The position numbers and the translations under genes were made by a program. Shown here piece after piece: positions 51,601-62,781 of a stretch of DNA of 64,000 nt (position 1 is its first letter; every line of letters starts with the position of its first letter). Below the pieces are notes generated by a model. That model was not told where the DNA came from. It searched no databases and worked only from the letters and a program-made list of their open reading frames with translations. The DNA comes from Gerris lacustris (Eukaryota; Arthropoda; Insecta; Hemiptera; Gerridae): positions 41,815,467 to 41,879,466 of the forward strand of contig OX578284.1 of NCBI GenBank assembly GCA_951217055.1. The letters run 5' to 3'.

Positions 51601-51999
51601 CCCCTAAAGCCAAAGTACATATACCTCCTAGTATATTAGGTACGATGAAGCTCTAAGTACATATACCTCCTGGGTAAAAAAGTGTCGTCTATAGTCTTTA
51701 GAACTTAAAAAAAATCTACCTAAAATTACGACTGCGCATGGTCAGAAATTTTTAGTGGGACGAATTTCTTCCCGACTATTATTATCCATTATTTATTTTG
51801 AATGAATGGTTACAATATAAAATTTTTAGATCAAGTTTTTAATTAAATATTTTCTTGTTTAAGAGTTTTTATTTTAATCTACAGTTTTACTTTAATATAT
51901 TAATTAAATTTAATTAAAATAGTTAGTAGCAGTCATTAGAATAGTTTTTAATTATCGAATAATTAATATTAATTAATTTGGAAACGGGTTCAATTGTAG

Positions 52000-52420
52000 A
52001 ATAAGATTTTAAAAATCGCAGGTACCCGACCTTTCGTAAGGAAGACTATTTTTACAACGTTTTTATTAGCTTGATTTCTTGTTTGTTTGTTTGTTTGTTT
52101 GTCCGGTACAAATCTGGCAATCGATTTCTAACTAACTTCCCAAATAGCTAGACATTTGAAACTTTTAGCATAGCTCAGAACACGATGACAATACATTATT
52201 TTAATACTTTTAGCCATCTTTCAGCAGAATTTAATTGGTTTTCAGCAAATTTTGCTGTACGGAATGTTAGTTCGGAAAAAATCCGGAAGTTATTTTATTT
52301 GTTTTGACATATCCCATAGTATTTGCAATCTTCATTTTGACGGGTCTCAAATTTGTGATAGATAAACATTGAATGACAGCAAAACAGGAAATATCGATTA
52401 TATTATTTCAAATATGTATA
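52000..52420 (+). repeat. Probable dispersed repeat family E
   Basis: A (TTTG)n run at 52078-52101 leads into 'gtccggtacaaatctggca', 'aactaacttcccaaatag' and 'acatttgaaacttttagca'. This arrangement recalls 3' regions of invertebrate non-LTR elements. No second copy in the window. Confidence 0.45.
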
Positions 52421-52622
52421 TCAATTTAAAAACGTAGTATATAAAAAGTTCTATTTATCTTGAAATTATTTGTATTTATTGACTGGACTGTTAGATACCC
52501 TACTAATTTTATTTGGTTATGGTTTTGCAATAAAACTCAGTATGGTTCTGCATATTTGATTCTTAAAAAACAATTAATTACTATTTATTTAAAATTTAAA
52601 ATTAGAGATGTAGTAGTTCAGA

Positions 52623-52841
52623 CAGTGGCGTAGCTAGACCATTGTGGGCCCCCCGCAAGAAATTTTTGGGGGCCCCTCGCCAAAGAAAATCGATGAGCAA
52701 AAAAAAAAAAAAATAACAACCTCTTGCATTCAGGATTGGGGGCCCCCTCGACGTTGGTACAAGGATAGTAATTCCAGATATTTCTAGATTTGGGGGCCCC
52801 CCCGCAATGCGGGCCCGCGCGGGCCCATAGTTACGCCACTG
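52623..52841. mobile_element. hAT-type MITE nested in the larger hAT-like element
   Basis: The 219-bp element has termini CAGTGGCGTA and TACGCCACTG (52623-52632 and 52832-52841). It is flanked by an 8-bp near-duplication, AGTTCAGA at 52615-52622 and AATTCAGA at 52842-52849, matching at seven of eight bases. The interior is rich in GGGGCCC palindromes and has no ORF. Its termini differ from those of the host element, so a different hAT family mobilised it. Confidence 0.9.
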
Positions 52842-53113
52842 AATTCAGACAATATCTCTAGGAAGCGCTAACATCGCTTCAAATACTCTCTGTCCAATCT
52901 TAAGGTGAACTATTTTACATTAAGAGTGGATTTAAACAGCAAGTTTTCCTTAAAAAAATCTATTTCAAATAAACAATTTTTTCCCCTATAATTAATAGTT
53001 CTATTGAGTTTTTTTTTATTAAAATAAATCCTTCTGAAAATATTAATAATGGTACTGTCAGACTCTTGGCATTTTTAAGGAAAACACTTTTTTGGTTTTG
53101 CATACACCACACT

Positions 53114-53274
<161 letters not shown>

Positions 53275-53319
53275 AAACAAATTAGCCCCCCCCTAAAGGC
53301 AACCCTGGCTACGCCCATG

Positions 53320-53327
53320 TCCCCAAC
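53320..53327. repeat. Right 8-bp target-site duplication of the hAT-like element
   Basis: TCCCCAAC, identical to 51038-51045. Confidence 0.88.
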
Positions 53328-54150
53328 TCACATGGCTACATTCTGTTACAGTTCCGAGGAGGAGATTAACTTAGATTTCCAGGAGAAGAGAAATCTACCC
53401 GATCCCCTAGAGTCAGTCACCCTTCCAAATCAATAACGACTGTTTAGGGAAATCGTGGATATCGGACATTCGGCAGTCTCGCAGAGGGTGGTTAGGATTT
53501 CGGATAAAGGTGTTTGGAGAAGGGGATGAGGGAAGGACTTGGGATAGCAGCACGTGAGGCTTTTGTAAAGGTATCGAGGACCGGAGTATGAGCCGCGGGG
53601 AAGGGTTCCGTGGAGATAGCACGTAGCATGGAAAGCGAACACGTAGCAACTGGCTCATTATACCTAATCAAGGTGGAATTAGCATGGGAACCTTAGGGTG
53701 GGAGAGACTGCGGCTCCAGCAGAGGGAGCCCCTAGCAGTCAGAAGGCTCCTACCAATTAGGAAGCCTAAACTAACCGCTTCCTCTTGCACACGGCACCCG
53801 GGGACTACCTTCATAAACTGCTGCAGCCTTTTCCTCGTCCGACCTAATCAAGCTCCCAACAGTTTAAATATTACAAATCTCCCTCATCTAGAATCCTTCC
53901 GATCACGATCAATAAAAAATGATGAGATCTCTCCCTCCCTTCTCTCTAACTCGACAAACCAGAAACTCCCTCTTCCATTATCCATTGACAATGATTACAA
54001 CTCGAGAAACTTGTTTCAAATGTTTCAATTACACAACAATCAAGTGTTTCCAATGCAATGAAAAGGGACAACTAGAGTACGATCATCCGTATCATTTAAC
54101 AACCTTTAACTCTCGAGACTACATAGACCTTAATTATATCCTTGTTAAAA
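53328..54150. promoter_or_regulatory. GC-richer noncoding island
   Basis: High-complexity, near balanced GC to about 53930. Motifs include CTCATTATACCTAATCAAGG (53654-53673) and GGAATTAGCAT (53676-53686). Frames are open on both strands (plus 53684-54061, minus 53413-53658), but their products have no recognisable domain, no coding periodicity is evident, and overlapping open frames are common in GC-richer islands. Candidate enhancer; a cryptic exon cannot be excluded. Confidence 0.38.
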
Positions 54151-55850
54151 ACATTATTTAAATGGAAATGAAATGAGCTCCATATTATAATGTCTTGGAA
54201 AGCCAGAGCTTCAAACAAATGTTTATTAAACAATCTTAATCCCTGATTGTGGCTCATCATACGACCAATTGTAGAAGGTATAAATAGAAATATAGCTTAA
54301 ACATTTCAACAAGCTCGACAACCAAACAAAAAGAAAGATTAGAATACCGGTATTACTACCTGATTCCTTTGACCACCTTAGGTACTTCTACTGAATCTCA
54401 TATATACATACTAATTAACTCTACCAAAACATAATTCATTATTGTCTTCTCTAAAACTAGTATACTCGGAATTATTAAGAAACTTCTGGAATTTCCGGAG
54501 GCCACATTAACACATGCATTAGGTATTCTGTTAATCAGTGACACATAAGAAAACGTCTTTTGATTCTTTGCTTCAAAGTCATAAATTAAATAATCATACG
54601 TATAAATTTAAATGAGAATAATATGTCAAATTGATAGAAGAATTTAACCTACTAAAACAACTTACAACGTCAAAGCACAATATATTTTTACCTTTATCTA
54701 ATACATATTAAACTACATATTATAAAAAGTAATGACTTTTTTCCGGGGTAAAAACCCAAAACAAAACCTCGTAATATGGGAATTTGTCGAAACAATATAT
54801 AATTACTTAACAAAATACTATGCAATTATATTATCTGCGCTTTTTTAAAAAAAGGCATTCGCAGAATATTGCTTACGCTAATAAGACGATAATTAGCCCG
54901 TCTTATCGTCTTACTTTCATTTAAAAACTTTGAAAAATTACGTTGAAATATATTAACCTGAAAAATATCACAGGTAATTAATTTTTTGAACATTATTAAA
55001 AAAATAACCGAAATGACAAATTTAAAAGAAGTTAACAAGAGAATAATTAATGTAAACCTATTAAAAAAGATAATCACAACGGAGTTGTTTTTTGACGTGT
55101 TTTAGAACTAACAAAACAAAATGACAGATAAATTAAAAGTTAAAATTAGAACGTTGATAGGCTTAATGGAGCAAACAAGGTTATACAATGTGAAATATGA
55201 TTGGCACCTTAATATGTGAATTAGAACATCAAGTAAACAGTGGTGAAATTTTACGAGAATAGAAAAATTGTTGTAAAAAAAGCTACATATTTCATATGCA
55301 TAATCTAAAACAAATTATTTAGATATTTTAAAACAAATCTCTATGGGATTTCGGTAACTAATATGCGAAAGGAAACCGAAGAATAAGAATAATAGTTTAC
55401 ATTTTGCCATTATAACCAAACAAAACCAATAGGAAGGGGTTATATTTCCCGGTGGAGGGGTTTCAGTTCAGCCACCAATATTTTTTTCCCCCAAATTATA
55501 TATACTGTTACATACCACATTATCTAGAACTATAGTATGAAATCTCTCTACTAAATAGTTTTAGATCACATTTCAACTATATGCAGACTACATGTAATAC
55601 GGCTAATGAGAGTCATTACAAAGAGTATTTGGTCCTGAAAAGGACTGAGCGCAACGGAGTTCAAGTAGGGGGATGAAAGGGTAAAAAATTAGACAAGGCT
55701 GTTACTATCAATTCAGCAAATGTTTTTTCGAATCAGCACACTGATAAAAGGTAACTCCATAATTGGGTCAGTTGTTATATTATGGAGAACGAAAGGGTTT
55801 TCAATTAAAAAAAATGTAAGTAAGGCATTTTTGACGACATAATATGCACT
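54151..55850. other. AT-rich spacer, nothing recognised
   Basis: The minus frame at 54826-55077 (83 codons) is hydrophobic and AT-driven and is not supported as a gene. Confidence 0.5.
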
Positions 55851-56250
55851 TGGACATAGTTTATTTTAAGAATAGTTGACACAGGCACTTAGATATAGTA
55901 TATCTTAAACATAGTAGACATGCACATAAACAGTTTATCTTGAGAATAGTAGACATAGTTTATTTCAAGAATAGTAGACATAGGAACTTTGACATCGTTT
56001 ATCTTAAGAATAGTAGACATAGGAACTTTTATATCGTTTATCTTAAGAATAGTAGACATAGGAACTTTGACATCGTTTATCTTAAGAATAGTAGACATAG
56101 GAACTTTGACATCGTTTATCTTAAGAATAGTAGACATTGGAACTTTGACATAGTTTATCTTCAGAAAAGTAGACAAAGGAACATTGTCGTAGTTTATTAA
56201 AAGAATAGTAGACATAGGAACTTACATATAGTTGATATTAAGATTAGTAG
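55850..56250. repeat. Tandem array H, 39-bp unit, about 10 copies, open on both strands
   Basis: The unit is 'taggaactttgacatcg' followed by 'tttatcttaagaatagtagaca', with starts at 55981, 56020 and 56059 giving an exact 39-bp period. Because 39 is divisible by three, one frame on each strand stays open. The minus strand gives a 13-residue repeat, MSTILKINDVKVP, over 108 codons, and the plus strand an 86-codon repeat of the type DIVYLKNSRHRNF. Outer copies are diverged. I treat this as a minisatellite, not a gene. Confidence 0.93.
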
Positions 56251-58278
56251 GAAAGGAACTACATACATCACACTAAGTTCTCTTAAGTGATAAGTTCTGC
56301 CTTAAGAAAAGGTGAAAATATAAATGATAACATTAATTTCATGAGATAAAATTAAACTATCGCATAAGAAGACAAATTAAGCAATCGATTTAGATCTTAT
56401 TTTGAAATGAAACAAAATATCACTTGTAACTCTTAAAAGATCAAAAGTGTAAAGTAAATTTAATTTTAATTTCTTTAACATGTTTTATATTCAGATTGGA
56501 CAAGACTTAATTCCTTGTTTCCTTTCTTTTTTTTCCTTACAGTTAAATCTAAAAGTTGTTCATTTGTAAGATAAAACCAGTTTGGCAACATCTTCCTCTT
56601 CTTTTCAAACATTTTACTTAAGAAAAAAAAAGCAACACTAATAATAAAAACATGCTTCTGTTCAAATGATATCTGTTTAAACCAGCTACTTTAAGCGTGG
56701 TTTCTTTTTTTACTGAGAAAAGAATTGATTTCTTGTTTTACTTAATTCGTTTTTGCCAAAACTTAAAAATGGAAACATTAAAAGATGTGGAGTTGTTACT
56801 TGTAAAAAATGTAAAATGTAATTTAGTTTAAAAGGAACCGGTTTAATTATCTTCTTTTTATTTGAAATAAGCAACATAAAAAAGGATATTTAGACCAACT
56901 TTGAAATGAAATTAGTACTATTCACAGAGATTCTCTCATATAAGAAGTGGATTATAAAAGTAAACCCACACACACCTGAGTTATTCTCTCGTTTACCCCT
57001 TATAATAATGCTTTTATTGGAGAAGAATTATATATAATACATCAATTCAAAAATAAAAGCAATTAGGGCGTAACCATTAAAAAGTGAAGTCCGCTTAATT
57101 TTTTTTTATTCCCCATGTCTCTAAATACAAGAGTGGCAACCAAAAGTGTAGCTAAGCTGAACTGAGTTAGCTTCAGTCAACTTCCCCCTCCACGATCACT
57201 GTACAACCTATACTGTTTTTAAAGTTATAGGAAGATGTATTCTGTGGTTGGGTAATAAACTGCTAGTTCCTTTTGACTCCGTCTAGTAATAACCTCTTGC
57301 GGTTGAAATCTAGCTTCATCTTAATAAAGGTATTGTGGAGAATTACTTTACTACTTTACCTCAGTCTACATAACTACCCTACTTAATTTAGAATAAAAAC
57401 TGATAAAGTTTAATCTTTTTAATATAGTAAATAGGAGTAAGATCCTATAGAATTTTATTCAATTTGAAGTTCTACCAAAATCATGATTGAAAATACCAAT
57501 AAAACGTTAACAACTTAAAATACATTACAGAAAATGGTTTCGATTCTGTTTTTGTGCGCTTTCATTTAGACCAAAAATAGGTTGATTCTTTCTACTTTAC
57601 TAGATCTTAATTACGTGTACAGACAGCAGATGGATTTTGATTATATTGGGATAGGTTACAAAAAAAAGATAATTTCAAATGACCTCTAAAAAAAACCCTC
57701 GGGGCAGGTGCAAGACTTTGAATGCGGGTCACATTCACCAAACATCTAACAGTCAAAAAACCTGATAATCTCTTTCAATTGTAGCACCTGCTGGATCATA
57801 AACTTTTAACAATATGTTGAGTTTATGATTTAGGTTTTCATCTAGTATGTTTTTTACTGAATAAAAAAAACCGATAATTTTAATAAACCGCTGTATAAAT
57901 TAAGAATTTTAAGAAACCGTTTCTTCTAGTAAGATTATTAAGGACCGTTCTTCAGTCTTTGCTGCTTATGGGTGCCTTTGCTACTTACGCTTAGAGTAAA
58001 TAATAAGGTATAATAAGTTACCTATTTTATGTCTTAGAGTCTTAGACTAATGCAAGAGACATTGTAGACTCGAGGTGGAAATAAATTATAGAGGATGTCC
58101 ACTTACGCTCTTATTTCAAACTATCCTTCTAATCATTTTCATTATGCATTATTGATGAAGTGATGATAATAATTTAGATTTCCATGATAATCGTACATAC
58201 TTCTGATATTTATCGAAAATTTTGTTCAAGAAGGTAGCGTAAATTTTATTGATGTGATAATAATAATTGTCCTTATTT
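56251..58278. other. AT-rich spacer, nothing recognised
   Basis: Unique-looking sequence without a supported gene. A slightly more complex stretch at 57120-57320 shows no motif cluster. Confidence 0.5.
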
Positions 58279-58490
58279 AAGGATGATCATCTAAACGTGT
58301 CTTTATTTTAAATTATAATGGTGTTAGTAAGGATGATCATCTAAACGTGTCTTTATTTTAAATTATAATGGTGTTAGTAAGGATGATCATCTAAACGTGT
58401 CTTTATTTTAAATTATAATGGTGTTAGTAAGGATGATCATCTAAACGTGTCTATATTTTAAATTAAAATGGTGTTAGTAAGGATGATCGA
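58279..58490. repeat. Tandem array I, 50-bp unit, 4 copies plus a partial
   Basis: AAGGATGATCATCTAAACGT and 'gtctttattttaaattataatggtgttagt' form the unit. Starts at 58279, 58329, 58379, 58429 and 58479. The first three copies are identical and the fourth has two changes. 'gttagtaaggatagtc' at 58894 echoes the unit beyond the adjacent foldback element, so that element may have inserted into the array edge. Confidence 0.95.
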
Positions 58491-58549
58491 TTGTTTTGAC
58501 TGAGATTTTGTGGCAGCACTTCATAATTACTACTAGAGACTAGAGAGGT

Positions 58550-58877
58550 TAATAGAAAATAGCACAACAATATTGTCACCACAATTTTATATTAATAATT
58601 AACATACGCGTTTCGACATTTTATATTATCTTCAGTGTTAACATAGTGAGATCACTTCATACCCATTATCTAGGTTCCTTCCTAAATCCCTCCAACTCTA
58701 TAGCACTAGTCTACCACCACCACCAAATTGTAGTTAGTTTAAGCCATAAAAGCTTGTAAAATAAGTAGTTAGTAGATATTTTACTCTTACTATGTGAACT
58801 CTGAAGATGTCAAAGACACGTATGTTAATTATTAATATAAAATTGTGGTGACAGTATTGTTGTGTTACTTTCTACTA
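58550..58877. mobile_element. Foldback element with about 90-bp imperfect inverted repeats
   Basis: The left arm (58550-58648) runs 'tagaaaatagcacaac', 'attgtcaccacaattttat', 'aacatacgcgtttcgacat', 'cttcag..tt.acatagt'. The right arm (58790-58877) is its complement with about 10-15% differences. The spacer of about 140 bp has no ORF. GTCGAAACG-type and CTGAAGAT motifs are shared in style with family F (15461, 39190). Confidence 0.85.
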
Positions 58878-59037
58878 ATCTACTCTTGTCATAGTTAGTA
58901 AGGATAGTCACTGTGTTTAATCAAAGAAGATGAAATTTATTCAAACGAAAGTAAACGTCCTTGGTTTAGAATCACCATTGAGTCCTTTCACTCATTCAAA
59001 AACTTCGCTTGATAATAAATTTGAAGATTTATTTTTA

Positions 59038-59215
59038 ATAAATGATAATGATTCGATGAGGATAAAAAGAATACGGCCACTTTCTTACACGCATTGCAAT
59101 GTATAATTACCAGTAACTGTACTGTAAGCTATATTCATTATCCCAACTGTGTCACTGTCATTTATCCGGTAAATTTATACGGAAACTATAAGACCTCGAA
59201 TAGTAGAGCAAGCAA
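59038..59215. repeat. Direct duplication flanking the coding exon, copy 1
   Basis: Blocks 'aatgataatgattcgatgaggataaaa', 'acacgcattgcaat', 'caagtaactgtac.g.aagct' type and 'tacggaaactataag' are found in the same order at 60262-60425 with moderate divergence. The two copies lie on either side of the exon at 59784-59943. Confidence 0.75.
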
Positions 59216-59559
59216 ATTCAAACTTAGAATTTTAAGTTAACGGGGACACAAGATGTGCAAACTGATAGTTTCGACATGTGGAAATCTTTAAATTCTTTGG
59301 ACATTAATACAACTTGATATTGCAAAGGTATATGGCATCTTTGGTATTTACAATTTATTTGAAGTAATTATATAACCTTGCTACTTTTAAATGACACCTC
59401 TATTCACTCCGTATTTTTAGTATTAAAGAAGATCTTGGAATTCCTGTACTACTTTGGCTGTAAATGTTTTCAGGCAAACACATTTTAAAGGTGCATACAT
59501 TGCAAATACCTTTATGACATTCAGAATTAAAATAATATAAACAGGTCAAGTGTGTACTT

Positions 59560-59765
59560 GAGTTATTTTACCCTTATTTTTTTTTTTTTTTAAGGCGTTA
59601 CATTTAAAATGTGTGGGTAGGTACTATACACATATATGCTAAATTTCAAAGTGATCGTACAAAATGTGTAGCCTTGAGAGTAGGCGATAGACGGACGTAC
59701 GGACAGGCAGACACAAGCAGGAAAATATAAGGGTCCTTGGTTTTGCCTATGGACCCTAATAAAAG
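59560..59765 (+). repeat. Probable retroelement 3' end, family D
   Basis: A T tract is followed by 'gctaaatttcaaagtgatcg', a 'gacggacgtacggacaggca' run and a terminal hairpin made by AGGGTCC and GGACCCT (59731-59756), then 'aataaaagg'. This succession is typical of RTE-like non-LTR 3' ends in invertebrates. No coding part. It lies immediately downstream of the minus-strand exon's stop codon. Confidence 0.55.
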
Positions 59766-59783
59766 GATGTATTGCTAACCTGA

Positions 59784-59943
59784 TTATTCTGAAGATTTGA
59801 AAGATTGTGGCAGGGGTTTGATGAAGAGGTGGGCGAGGTTAAGGGCCTCGGCGGCTGCACCGCGGCCAACATTTCCAGGCTTTCCCTGGCGGGGGTCGCC
59901 ATACCTCAGACCAGCGAGCCCATACTCCCTGCCCTTGGCCTCT
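59784..59943 (-). CDS. 3'-terminal coding exon of an unidentified gene
   Basis: On the minus strand a strong acceptor (branch-like TTACTAA, a pyrimidine-rich tract, then CTGTTTACAG ending at 59944) precedes an open stretch of 52 codons. It closes with TAA at 59784-59786. The reading enters with one base (A) before GAG GCC, so the previous exon must supply two bases of the split codon. Guanine-rich first positions, a high GC third position and an abrupt compositional contrast with the flanks support coding. The product contains REYGLAGLRYGDPRQGKPG, then NVGRGAAAEALNLAHLF and ends IKPLPQSFKSSE. I do not recognise the family. No upstream exon in the right phase was found in the window, so most of the gene lies beyond 64000 or in exons too small to see. 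A plus-strand frame also crosses the block, but its splice context is weaker. Confidence 0.6.
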
Positions 59944-59964
59944 CTGTAAACAGAAAATAACAAA
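59944..59964 (-). other. Splice acceptor of the terminal exon
   Basis: Read on the minus strand, a T-rich tract (TTTGTTATTTTCTGTTTACAG) leads to AG at 59944-59945. A TTACTAA branch-point-like motif lies a few bases further upstream. Confidence 0.6.
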
Positions 59965-60129
59965 TTTAGTAATATGGTCGAATAAAAAAAGAAGTAATAG
60001 CTAAAAAATTGTTTTATTACTTATTAGGATCTTTAACAATTTGGACAAAGAAACCCCTAATGAAGACAAGGATTTAGGGTCGAAAGATGTAACGATGATG
60101 AGGATCAAGATGAATATTGTCGTTACTGT

Positions 60130-60700
60130 ATCATCACAACATCTGTTACCTTTAGAACATCATCACAAGATGTATTTCCGTTTAGGAATACACCACAAGA
60201 TGATTACCATTTAGCTTGTTGTGAAATGATGCTCATTTTTGCAAATTTATAAATTAATTATCATTAATGATAATGATTCAATCAGGATAAAATGATAAAC
60301 ATGTATGATCATTTTCGTACACACATTACAATTTCTAATTATCAGCAATTGTACAGCAAGCTATAATCATCGATCTTATTCTATACGGAAACTGTAAGAG
60401 CCTAAACAGTAAAGCACACGATCATCATTAAAAGATCTATTTCGTTAAGGTCATGATCACAAGAAATTTACCAATTAGTATATTGTGACACGATGAATAC
60501 TATTTACACATTATCACAAGTCACAAGATGTGTTTCCGTTTGGGACAGCATCAAATGATGTTTACCATTTAGCTATATGTGGCACGAGGCCTATACTGCT
60601 TTTTACATCACAAATCACAAGATGTGTTTCTGTTTGAGACAATATCACTTGATGTTTACCATTCAGCATATTGTCACACGATGGTTACTGTTTTACGAAT
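60130..60700. repeat. Degenerate tandem repeat J, about 60-110-bp unit
   Basis: Blocks 'catcacaagatgt.tttccgttt', 'gatgtttaccatttag' and 'ttgtgacacgatg' recur at about 60130, 60170, 60450-60520, 60535-60590, 60600-60690, with spacing that varies. The array is interrupted by the second copy of the exon-flanking duplication (60262-60425). Confidence 0.75.
60262..60425. repeat. Direct duplication flanking the coding exon, copy 2
   Basis: Counterpart of 59038-59215: 'aatgataatgattcaatcagg', 'acacattacaat', 'cagcaattgtacagcaagct' and 'tatacggaaactgtaagagcc'. Confidence 0.75.
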
Positions 60701-61545
60701 GAATTGCTGAACTCTCTACTGAAAACTATAAAAAAAAACCCACTTTCAACCAATAAAAGAATCTACACACTATAATATCACATAAAATGGAAAAAGCTAG
60801 AGAAAGTTGATGTGAACATATGACAATGTTCGCACGGACGTAATTCATCTTTTGTACAATGTCAACAAACGACAAGTTATACAATTATGCACACTTGTTA
60901 ATAATAATAAACAAATGACATAATTACAACCTGTTATGTTATTATAAGGTTACTTATAATCTACTTGTTCCCATTGTCTTTGTATAAAGACAACAAAGAG
61001 TCACCCACAAAGCTTTGAGTATTCCAGTTACATTAATATAATGAGAATTGTTCTCAGTTTAATTGAGTCATTTAATAATTTTTTTTTAGCCTTGCAATTA
61101 CACTCTTTAAAGTAACAACAAACAATGTATTACATATATATCAAAATATTTCTGCTTCCTTGCCAATAATATTTTCTAAGTTTCCAACCATTTATTTAAA
61201 TTTACTATGTAATTTATTTATTTAGTAGACACGCAAAATAAAACACAATTTTTTATATTTTTATTATTACTTTATAATAGATATAATTAAACAATATTAT
61301 TTAATATTAGTTAAACTAATAAAAAAAATTGCAAACATAAACAGAATCGTAGATAAAAATCTACGCACTCCTATAATAAATTTTTTTCTCGTATGATGCC
61401 ATTCAATAAAATATATTATATTTTTGAAACTAAATAAGGTTAATAGAAGGCCATTTCCTGACTGATAACATTAAAGAAATGATTATAGAAAAAAAAAAAT
61501 TCCTCCCTAATGAAATTATAATAATTTATATGCGCTGTTTATAAA

Positions 61546-61548
<3 letters not shown>
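60701..61548. other. AT-rich spacer, nothing recognised
   Basis: No coding exon or repeat was seen in the region upstream of the minus-strand exon. Confidence 0.5.

Positions 61549-61624
<76 letters not shown>
61549..61624. repeat. (TA)n microsatellite
   Basis: About 76 bp of pure TA. Confidence 0.97.
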
Positions 61625-61626
<2 letters not shown>

Positions 61627-62097
61627 TTACAGACAGAATTAAAAATAATGAATGATAATTCTCATTCATAAATTTGAAAAAATTATAACAATTATTTCTT
61701 AAAGAATAACATTATAAATTCTGGACTAATGACATGGCATGGCCCAGAGTAGATTCATCTTTATCATAGAATTCAATAATATCTCATTATCAGTATTAAT
61801 TTACTAAATGATGCGTTTAGCACATCACGACTACTTTGATGGATATTATTGATGAAATTATAACCACTCTAAATTTATTATTAATGTTTTTTTGGGGATT
61901 TAATTAACTAATTTTATTTACGAACTAATGTTTAAATAGCAAAATCTGTCTGTTAATACAAATACAACTAAACTTTCTTATATACATAATTACTTGATCC
62001 AGGCTTTTCCATTTAATAGTTGTTTCAGGTTTTACAGGTTGCACTAAATTACCTACTACTAAATATATTTATCAAAATTTACCATAGAAATAATTCC

Positions 62098-62145
62098 TTC
62101 CCAGCGGGGAATCGAACGCGGTCTCTCATCCTTGGAAATCATAAT
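62098..62145 (-). repeat. Possible tRNA-like (SINE) fragment
   Basis: Minus strand GCGTTCGATTCCCCGC contains a B-box-like GTTCGATTCC with T-arm-like flanks. It resembles the T-arm of the SINE at 241-569 but has no A box. Confidence 0.35.
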
Positions 62146-62304
62146 AAATATTTTCTCAGGAACTAAATTGTTCCGGGGAAAACGACTTATATGTTTAGAT
62201 TCGTATTTAAATGGATTAAATTTTAGAATTTGTTAAATTAGAATCGACGGAACTAGTCCACAGGCCACCATAAGAAGTGTCACTGATTGATAAAGTTTTC
62301 TTAC

Positions 62305-62406
62305 CTTATAGAATCGCTTATTTATGCCGTGTCCACCGATGAATTGGGTATATGGCAACTGGGCGCTGGGCCATTTCTTTTTTGTTGACATGCCAAACTT
62401 GCCCTT
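62305..62406 (-). other. Exon-like 34-codon segment in the left arm
   Basis: Minus strand: CTTTTCAATGTTCCTGCAG acceptor, then 102 bp open in phase 0-0, then AAG|GTAAGA. The product is KGKFGMSTKKKWPSAQLPYT followed by QFIGGHGINKRFYK. I recognise no family. The mirrored copy differs by several nonsynonymous changes (G to R, W to L, Y to H), which argues against protein constraint. It lies upstream of the terminal exon at 59943 on the same strand, but the phases do not match (0 versus 2), so direct splicing between them would not keep the frame. Confidence 0.35.
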
Positions 62407-62679
62407 CTGCAGGAACATTGAAAAGAGATAGATAAAGTTTTGATTTTCACAGGATCGTTTAGTTAAATTATTTCAAAAACAGTGGTAAAGGTGGCCACCG
62501 ATACGAGTGGGCCGTTTTCTTTTTAACGTCCCCGCAGAGGGATATGTTTGGGGCGGTGGACACCCCAAACGGCCCACTCTTATCGGTGGCCACGTGTACC
62601 ACTGTTTTTTAAATAATTTAATTAAACGATCCTGTGAAAATCAAAACTTTATCTATCTCTTTTCAATGTTCCCGCAGAG

Positions 62680-62781
62680 GGGCAAGTTTCGCATGTCAAC
62701 AAAAAAGAAATTGCCCAGCGCCCAGTTGCCATATACCCAATTCATCGGTGGACACGGCATAAATAAGCGATTCCATAAGGT
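62680..62781 (+). other. Exon-like 34-codon segment in the right arm
   Basis: Plus strand mirror of the left-arm segment: acceptor TTTCAATGTTCCCGCAG, an open segment of about 102 bp starting AGGGGCAAG, donor AAG|GTAAGA. It forms part of a 108-codon plus-strand frame at 62507-62833. Confidence 0.35.

Noticed and set aside
53413..54161. Overlapping frames on both strands in the 53.4-54.1 kb island
   Set aside because: Several frames are open at once because GC is higher here. None has a recognisable domain, and the motif content fits noncoding regulatory DNA better.
59784..59943. Plus-strand exon reading of the same block
   Set aside because: Frames are open, but the composition is arginine/proline-rich and the upstream tract is not pyrimidine-rich. 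The minus-strand acceptor is much stronger.
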